Origin: Leptotrichia sp. oral taxon 215 str. W9775
Lineage (GTDB): Bacteria > Fusobacteriota > Fusobacteriia > Fusobacteriales > Leptotrichiaceae
Length of the DNA: 17,008 bases
Reading direction: 5' to 3'
NCBI RefSeq assembly: GCF_000469505.1
Contig: NZ_KI272855.1
Location: 25,311-42,318, forward strand
Both the position numbers and the translations under genes were made by a program. The notes beneath the pieces were generated by a model. The model was not told where the DNA came from. It searched no databases and saw only the letters and a list, made by a program, of their open reading frames with translations. How positions within the stretch are numbered: position 1 is the stretch's first letter; each line of letters begins with the position of its first letter. This document shows positions 7,519 through 14,300 of the stretch, piece after piece.

Positions 7519-8931
7519 ATGGCAAAATTAAAATTTCCTGAAAACTTCTGGTGGGGGTCAGCAACTTCGGGACCTCAGAGCGAAGGAAGATTTAACAAGA
7601 GAAACAGAAATATATTTGACTACTGGTATGACACAGATAAAAAGGTGTTCTTTAATGAAGTGGGACCTGATGTTGCATCAAATTTTTATAACAGTTTCAA
7701 AGAAGATATAGCACTTTATAAGAAAATTGGATTAAATTCGTTAAGAACGTCAATACAGTGGACAAGACTGATTAAAGATTTTGAAACTGGTGAAGTTGAT
7801 GAAGACGGAGTAAGATTTTACAATGAAGTGATTGATGAATTTATAAAGCAGGGACTGACACTTGTAATAAACCTGTATCATTTTGACATGCCGATAGAAC
7901 TTCAGGAAAAATACGGTGGCTGGGAGTCGAAGCATGTTGTAGATCTGTTTGTGAAATATGCAAAAAAAGCTTTTGAGCTATTTGGCGACAGGGTAAAATA
8001 CTGGATGACCTTCAATGAGCCGATAGTTCCTGTAGAAGCGCAGTATATGTATAAATTTCACTATCCGCTAGTAGTGGACGGGAAAAAGGCCATGCAGGTA
8101 CTTTACAATACCGCACTTGCTTCAGCGAAAGTAATAGAAGCCTACAAAGAGTATAAAAAGGAAACAGGAAATAACGGAGAAATAGGAATTATACTGAATC
8201 TGACACCTTCATATCCGAGAAGTGAAAATGAGGAAGATATAAAGGCTGCAGAAATTTCTGATGCGGTTTTTAATAATTCCTTTCTTGACCCTGCAATTAA
8301 AGGAGAATTTCCAAAACTGCTGACTGATATACTTGAAAAAGACGGTGTTTTATGGGAAAGTACCCAGGAAGAGCTTGATATAATAAAGAAAAATACAGTG
8401 GACTATCTTGGAGTGAACTATTATCAGCCAAGAAGAATAAAGGCAAGGGAAACAGAATTTGACATGTCTTCAGGATGGCTGCCTGACAAATATTTTGAAA
8501 ACTATGATATGCCTGGAAAAAGAATGAATATTTACAGAGGTTGGGAAATATATCCTAAGGCTATTTATGACATAGCAAAAAATATTCAGGAAAACTACGG
8601 GAATATAAAATGGTTCATTTCAGAAAACGGAATGGGTGTAGAAGGGGAAGAAAGATTTAAGAACGCCGAGGGAGTAATAGAAGATGACTATAGAATAGAA
8701 TTTTACAGGGAACATCTGACTCATCTTCATAAGGCAATTACAGAAGGTGCAAACTGTTTCGGATATCATACTTGGACTCCGATAGACTGCTGGTCTTGGA
8801 CTAATGCCTATAAAAATAGATATGGATATATTTCAGTGGATTTACCTACACAGATAAAGACAATTAAAAAGTCAGGACACTGGATAAAGGAAGTTTCTGA
8901 AAGTAATGAAATAGAAGGCTGGGATATGTAA
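7519..8931 (+). CDS. Glycoside hydrolase family 1, probable 6-phospho-beta-glycosidase
   Basis: A 470-residue GH1 retaining beta-glycosidase with a TIM barrel, cytoplasmic (no signal peptide). Seen: N-terminal FPENFWWGSATSGPQSEG with Q20, NLYHFDMP with H121, acid/base E167 in TFNEP, and nucleophile E369 in ISENGMG. In the aglycone/phosphate loop WSWTNAYKNRYG (425-436), S426 replaces the glutamate of ordinary beta-glucosidases, a mark of phospho-glycosidases, and Y435 matches a phosphate ligand of LacG. The usual lysine position is N433, however, with K432 next to it. The neighbouring PTS IIB gene supports phosphorylated disaccharides (cellobiose-type) as substrates. The ribosome site GAGGAGG (7505-7511) is strong at 7-nt spacing. 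The gene is followed after 85 bp by IIB with no clear terminator between. Confidence 0.88.
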   Translation: MAKLKFPENFWWGSATSGPQSEGRFNKRNRNIFDYWYDTDKKVFFNEVGPDVASNFYNSFKEDIALYKKIGLNSLRTSIQWTRLIKDFETGEVDEDGVRFYNEVIDEFIKQGLTLVINLYHFDMPIELQEKYGGWESKHVVDLFVKYAKKAFELFGDRVKYWMTFNEPIVPVEAQYMYKFHYPLVVDGKKAMQVLYNTALASAKVIEAYKEYKKETGNNGEIGIILNLTPSYPRSENEEDIKAAEISDAVFNNSFLDPAIKGEFPKLLTDILEKDGVLWESTQEELDIIKKNTVDYLGVNYYQPRRIKARETEFDMSSGWLPDKYFENYDMPGKRMNIYRGWEIYPKAIYDIAKNIQENYGNIKWFISENGMGVEGEERFKNAEGVIEDDYRIEFYREHLTHLHKAITEGANCFGYHTWTPIDCWSWTNAYKNRYGYISVDLPTQIKTIKKSGHWIKEVSESNEIEGWDM

Positions 8932-9016
8932 TAACAAAGTAACGTAAAAACTATGGGGACAAAAAGGATATGCGTTTCCTTAAAAACGTAAATATATTTT
9001 AAAGGATGGATAATTT

Positions 9017-9325
9017 ATGAAAAAAATATTACTATGCTGTTCGGCTGGAATGTCTACAAGCCTTATGGTAAATAAGATGCAAAAGGCTGCGGCTGATAAG
9101 GGAATAGAAGTGGAAATATGGGCTGAACCTATGGACAAGGCATCTTCTGAAGTACCAAAAGCTGATGTTGTTTTATTAGGGCCTCAAATTAAGTTTGCAC
9201 TGCCTGAAATAAAAAAACTTACTGACCAGGCAGGAAATAAAATAGGTGTCATAGACATGATGGACTATGGAATGATGAATGGGGAAAAGGTTCTTAATAT
9301 GGCACTGGAATTAATGGGAAAATAA
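9017..9325 (+). CDS. PTS lactose/cellobiose-family IIB component
   Basis: A 102-residue soluble phosphocarrier of the PTS IIB lactose/cellobiose family, usual length about 100. It takes phosphate from IIA and passes it to the sugar entering through IIC. The phospho-cysteine is C8 in CCSAGMSTS at the end of strand 1, forming the phosphate loop. VVLLGPQIKFALPEI is also family-typical. The start has AAAGGATGG upstream. It probably works with the GH1 gene before it: uptake as a phosphosugar, then cleavage. No IIA or IIC gene is in the window; the secretion operon follows instead, so partners must be encoded elsewhere or have been lost. The 85-bp gap after the GH1 gene holds only a weak 5-bp hairpin (AAGGA/TCCTT near 8964-8981). 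Confidence 0.92.
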   Translation: MKKILLCCSAGMSTSLMVNKMQKAAADKGIEVEIWAEPMDKASSEVPKADVVLLGPQIKFALPEIKKLTDQAGNKIGVIDMMDYGMMNGEKVLNMALELMGK

Positions 9326-9344
9326 TAAAATTATTATATTAAAA

Positions 9345-9390
9345 TGTACTGCACCTAAAATCTTGTTTACAACTTTTTGGGGTCAGTACA
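9345..9390 (+). terminator. 46-bp near-palindrome: terminator and possible insertion-sequence end relic
   Basis: TGTACTG (9345-9351) pairs with CAGTACA (9384-9390). After two mismatched positions, CCTAAAA (9354-9360) pairs with TTTTGGG (9375-9381, one G-T pair). A further TTGT/ACAA match lies at the centre. The right arm is followed by ATTTTGT, so the RNA hairpin could end the GH1-PTS transcript 20 bp past IIB. The two halves also look like related but non-identical inverted ends starting TGTACTG, as in IS3/IS150-type elements, with no transposase between. No target duplication flanks it. Confidence 0.6.
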
Positions 9391-9432
9391 ATTTTGTCGT
9401 TAATAATTTTTCATTTAAAGGATAAGAAAAAC

Positions 9433-9461
9433 TTGACAAAACTAAAAAAAAACTATAGAAT
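9433..9461 (+). promoter_or_regulatory. Promoter of the two-partner secretion operon
   Basis: Perfect -35 TTGACA (9433-9438), 17-nt A-rich spacer, -10 TAGAAT (9456-9461). Predicted start near 9468, giving a leader of about 35 nt that ends in a strong GAGGAGG site (9489-9495). No operator repeat or phase-variable homopolymer stands out apart from the A9 run in the spacer (9444-9452), whose length could change promoter strength. Confidence 0.75.
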
Positions 9462-9503
9462 AACCTTACAAAAATAAAATATACAGAAGAGGAGGTAGGA
9501 AAA

Positions 9504-11300
9504 ATGAAAAAAGTTGCAATGATTTTAGTAGTGTTAATTCATATTGTGGGGATGTCAGCACCTAAAGATGAAGCGGGGAAGATTTTTGAAAATCAGGAGA
9601 GGCGGCTTGAAGATGAAAGGCTTAGACTGGAACAAAAACAAAGGCAGACGGAATTTGAAAATACTAAATTTGAAAACAGTTCGGAAATTGGGGTAAAAGA
9701 GGCAGTTTCTTCTGACAATTCTAAAAAATTTTTAATAACTGAAATTAATCTGAGGGATGAATATAATTTACTGACTAAAAAAGAAAAATCAAAAATTATT
9801 GGGAAGTATATCCATCTTGAACTAAATTCAGCAGATATAACAAATCTTTTGACAGAGTTCACAAATAAATTAATAACAAAAGGATATTCAACTTCGGTGG
9901 TGACCGTTATGCCGGATAATGATTTAACGTCAGGAAGGTTAAATTTGGCAGTTGTTCCGGGGAAAATAGGGGAAATAGTGATTAATTCGGGAAATGTTCT
10001 TGACAGATTAAAAGAATTTTTCATGTTTAAAACGAATAAAGGTAAAATTTTCAATATAAGGGATCTGGATACGGCTACGGAAAATTTTAATTCGGTACAG
10101 GCGAACAGCATGACAATGGAAGTACTGCCCGGAAAAGAGGAAAACACTTCAAAAATTCAAGTGAAAAATATTCTTAAAAATAAATATTCTGTAAGCTTAA
10201 TTTCAAACAACTATGGGGATAATAAGCAGGACGGGATCTGGAGGAAAGGTGTCAGCCTTAACATTGACAGTCCTTCAGGTATAGGAGATAACCTGTATTT
10301 TACATATATGACAGTTTCCAGGAAAAATCCTGACAGGAACTGGAAAAAACGTGCGGATGAGCTTCAGCCGGGAGAAATATTGCCAATCGGGCCTGCCGGC
10401 TATGATCCGTCAAAGGGGGATACCCTGCCGTATAAAAGGCGGCTGGACATGTTCAATTTTGGATATACGATGAAATTCAGGGACTACACACTGAGGCTGG
10501 GTTCAGCAAGAAGCATTCAGGAAAGCAGTTTTTATGCATCAAATACAGTTTATGACCTGTATACTTCCAGTCATACGCTTTCCATGAATCTGGATAAAAT
10601 ACTCTTTAGAAACCAGAAAAGTAAACTGACTGCAGGAATAGGGATTAAAAGAAAGCACAATAACAATTATCTTGAAGGGGCGGTTTTATCAGACAGGAAA
10701 CTGACTGTGGGTACGGTAAATATCAGTTACACGACATCGCTGTTTAAGGGAATTTTTGGATTGAATTTAGGATATGAAAGAGGGCTTAAAATTTTTGGGG
10801 CAGAAAGAGATGGAAGAAAAACAGGTACAGCACCAAAAGCCCAGTTTAACAAATATACATTTGACATGAGCTATTACAGGCCTATAGGAGAGCATATGGT
10901 ATACAGGGGGAATATCTATTCAAGTTTATCAGATGATACACTGTATGGAAGCGAGAGGCAGTCAATAGGGGGAGTAGGAAGTGTAGGTGGATTTCACAGG
11001 AGTACAGTATCAGGAGACAAGGCAGTTGAGATAGGAAATGAAATTTCTTACAATATTCCTGTAAAGAAAATAGCGGTGCTGTCACCATATCTGGGATATG
11101 GCTATGGATATGTGAGAATAAACAATGACAAGTCGGAATACAGGAAGGGATACATATCAGGAGCTGTTGCGGGTGTCAGACTGGATACTAAATATCTGGA
11201 CTTTAATTTTGGATATGCGAAACCTGTTTCATATTCAAAATATCTGAATCCGGAGAAACAGGAAATGTATTTTAATATGGCATTGAAGGTATCTTTTTAG
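9504..11300 (+). CDS. TpsB outer-membrane transporter (ShlB/FhaC/HecB family)
   Basis: A 598-residue Omp85-superfamily protein that exports the partner TpsA across the outer membrane. Residues 1-19 are a Sec signal peptide (MKKVAMILVVLIHIVGMSA). Residues 21-60 form a very charged helix (FENQERRLEDERLRLEQKQR), matching the plug helix/linker place in FhaC. Two POTRA-like domains follow: about 75-155 (FLITEINL to LNLAVVPGKIGEI) and about 157-225. The barrel runs from about 229 (VSLISNNYGD, SPSGIGDNL) to the terminal phenylalanine F598, as outer-membrane barrels require. Two positions usually invariant are changed: VRGF reads VGGF (494-497), and the strand usually YLG-x-D-Y-G reads YLGYGYG (529-535). 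The start has GAGGAGG at 8-nt spacing. It sits 69 bp ahead of its likely substrate gene tpsA, in one operon. Confidence 0.93.
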   Translation: MKKVAMILVVLIHIVGMSAPKDEAGKIFENQERRLEDERLRLEQKQRQTEFENTKFENSSEIGVKEAVSSDNSKKFLITEINLRDEYNLLTKKEKSKIIGKYIHLELNSADITNLLTEFTNKLITKGYSTSVVTVMPDNDLTSGRLNLAVVPGKIGEIVINSGNVLDRLKEFFMFKTNKGKIFNIRDLDTATENFNSVQANSMTMEVLPGKEENTSKIQVKNILKNKYSVSLISNNYGDNKQDGIWRKGVSLNIDSPSGIGDNLYFTYMTVSRKNPDRNWKKRADELQPGEILPIGPAGYDPSKGDTLPYKRRLDMFNFGYTMKFRDYTLRLGSARSIQESSFYASNTVYDLYTSSHTLSMNLDKILFRNQKSKLTAGIGIKRKHNNNYLEGAVLSDRKLTVGTVNISYTTSLFKGIFGLNLGYERGLKIFGAERDGRKTGTAPKAQFNKYTFDMSYYRPIGEHMVYRGNIYSSLSDDTLYGSERQSIGGVGSVGGFHRSTVSGDKAVEIGNEISYNIPVKKIAVLSPYLGYGYGYVRINNDKSEYRKGYISGAVAGVRLDTKYLDFNFGYAKPVSYSKYLNPEKQEMYFNMALKVSF

Positions 11301-11310
11301 GAAAGAAAAT

Positions 11311-11340
11311 TTGACAGAAATTAAGGAAAAAGTTTAGAAG
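11311..11340 (+). promoter_or_regulatory. Possible internal promoter before tpsA
   Basis: TTGACA (11311-11316) stands at 18 bp from TAGAAG (11335-11340) in the tpsB-tpsA gap, resembling the operon promoter TTGACA-17-TAGAAT. The -10 is only 4 of 6, so this could be chance. It would allow extra expression of the exoprotein over its transporter. Confidence 0.3.
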
Positions 11341-11369
11341 GGATAAGAAAAAAAAGAGGAGGCGTATAC

Positions 11370-14300
11370 TTGGAAAATAAAATTTTAAGGAAATTAGTGG
11401 CATTTATGCTGTTAATAGCAATGAACATAAACATGTTTGGAACAAATCTAATGCTGGATCCTAATTCTCAGCACAATACGAAACTGGACACTTCAGCAAA
11501 TGGGACGCCAATCATTAATATATCTACTCCGAACAATCGGGGTGTGAGTATTAATGAATTTTTAGAGTATAATGTAGGTCATGAAGGTCAGGTTCTTAAT
11601 AATGCTGATAATATGGGACGGAGCCATATAGCAGGAATGATTAATGCAAATCCGAATTTAGGACCGAATCAGGCCGCAAATTTAATCATTCTGCAGGTAA
11701 ACGGAGCAAACCGTTCCCAGATAGAGGGATATATAGAAGCCCTAAGCCGTAACAGGGTGGATGTGGTACTGTCCAATGAAAACGGGATTTACTTGAACGG
11801 AGCCGGAACAATAAATGTCAGAAAATTCACACCGGCAACAGGCAGGGTTACACTGAAAGATGGGGATGTTGTAGGAATTGATGTAGAAAAAGGCAGAGTT
11901 GTAATTGGGGCAAACGGTTTTGATGCGACAAATACTGACTATGTCAATATCATTGCAAAATCTCTGGAAATGCAGGGGAATCTTGTTGGGAACAGGGTTG
12001 ATGTAATTTTAGGGGAAAATTTTGTAGACAATAACGGAGCAGTGACTTCAAAAGGTGGAATAAATTCAGTGGCCATAGATGCAGGCAATCTTGGGTCAAT
12101 GTATGCCGGACAGGTCAGGATAGTCAGTACGGATAAAGGTGCCGGAGTAAATTCGGGGGCGTTAATTTATTCGAAAAATGAGAAGCTGGAAATTACAGCT
12201 GACGGTAAAATCAATGTTGCTAAAATTAAGGGGAACGGAATTGAAATCAAAGGTTCTGACTATACACAGACAGAACTGGCCAGTTCCGACCGTGATATTA
12301 ATATTACAGCAAATACCGTAAAATTATCAGGTCAGACACAGGCTCAGGGAAATGTAGGTTTGAATGCGGATGTTGAAAATGCTTCTGAGATACTTGCAAA
12401 CGGAAATCTGAAAACAAAAAAATTAACTAACACAGGAAAAGTTGAAGTTTTAAAAAAAGTGGAGATCACAGGAGAACTGGATAATGGCGGATCATTAATT
12501 TCAGTTGATGGAGTTACAGTCGCAAAAGATGTAAAAAATACAGGAGAGATATCCACAAATGATGATTTTACGGCTAAAAATGTCGTATCATCCGGAAAAG
12601 TTTTTGGGAAAAATATTCAGGCGGATGATGTGGATAATAGCGGAAAAATGCTTGCAAAGGGTAAGTTTACAGCTAAAAATGTAAAAAATACCGGGGAAAT
12701 AGCTTCAGGAGATAAAATTTCAGCCAAGAAATTGGAAAATTCTGGAACAGCCGCTACCAGCTCTGATATTTCGGTTTCAGATTCACTTGTAAACCATAAT
12801 GGCGGAAATATAGAAGGGAAAAATGTTGAAGTTAAAGGACCTGAACTAAGAAATGCCGGTAAAATCAGTGCCGGCAATATAAGGTCTAAAGTGAATGAAG
12901 TAATAAACAGTGGGCAGGTTCATTCAAGTAGGGATGTAGATTTTGATACTCAGAAACTGACAAATACAGGAGAAATCCTGGCTGTAAATGATGTGAATTC
13001 AGCTGGTGCAGATGTTACGAATAACGGTAAAATTGCATCAAACAACAGGATTTTACTTGATAATTCAAAGATTGCGAATACGGGGGAGATACTGTCAGGC
13101 AATATATCAATGCAGAATGCTCAGAAGTTTGATAATACTGGGACAATTAAAGCTAATAACACTGTACTGACAACAACGCAGGATATTAATTTAACTGGAA
13201 ACCTTCATGGGGAGCAGAGGCTGGCCATCTCAGGAAGAAATATCACAAATAATGGAAATACAACAGGTGCAGGAATTATTCAGATTACATCAAATGACTT
13301 TACGAATAACCGTGACCTTTCTTCGGATACGGTTATCATCAACGGGCAAGGAAATATTGTGAACAATGCAATAATTACCGGAGATAGCGGGAAAATCAGT
13401 GGAAATGACATTGCAAACAATGACCTGGTTGCATTTGAGAAATATCTTGAAATTAATGCCCAGAATAAAGTCCAAAACAACAAGGATAAGACGATTTACG
13501 GTGGACAGACATTAATCATCAAAGGAAACGGGATATTGAATGATGAAGGGGAAATCCTGGGCGGAAATATGACACTGGATGCTGGTAAAATTGTGAATAA
13601 TGTCGGGACAATTCAGGCAACAGGAGATATCCTGATTACTTCCGGTGACTTTCAGAATATTGGGAGAGTAAGTAATCTGGGAAATTATGAAAAGTATTAT
13701 GAGACATGGGAAGGTAGACGGGTTTCCGAATCAGATGTTTCTAACAGCTGGAAGATGCATCTGGAAGCCCCTTCAGCAAAAACGAAACATAGTGATGATT
13801 CTAAAAATCAGATGAGGAGCTGGCTGAGAGGACAGATATCGGCAGATGAAATAAATGGCTATTCATCCATAATGTTTAAAAAGTACCCGAATTTAGGATT
13901 TGATTTTTTAGACAGGGTTGGTAAAAAAGGCGATGATACGTATTATACGGGGACTGCGAGAGTACCGGAAATACCATTGAAAGGGAAAATGGAAAGTAAT
14001 GCTTCCACAGAATATGGGAAAATACAGGCAAGTGGAAACATTACGATAAATTCTGCAAATACTAGGAACAGGGACAGTATAATATCAGCCGGAGGAACTG
14101 TCGACATTAATTCATCGAATCTTGAAAATTCTGTAACGACAGGAAATGCCGTGCAGTTAAGGGATGGGCAGGAAATATTTAGAATATATTTCAAAAGAGG
14201 GAAAAAGAATGCAACTTCCAATGCTTTTCTGAAAAGGGACTTTGTAAATGGAGATATTGCCTATGAAGCCGGACAGCCAAGCATTATAGAAGGTTCGGCA

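Noticed and set aside
8964..8981. Hairpin AAGGA/TCCTT between the GH1 and IIB genes as a terminator
   Set aside because: Only a 5-bp stem and no T run in the right place; the two genes are more likely co-transcribed.
12429..13190. Regular spacing suggesting a CRISPR array
   Set aside because: The spacing comes from diverged in-frame protein repeats of about 54 bp; there are no identical DNA repeats with unique spacers.
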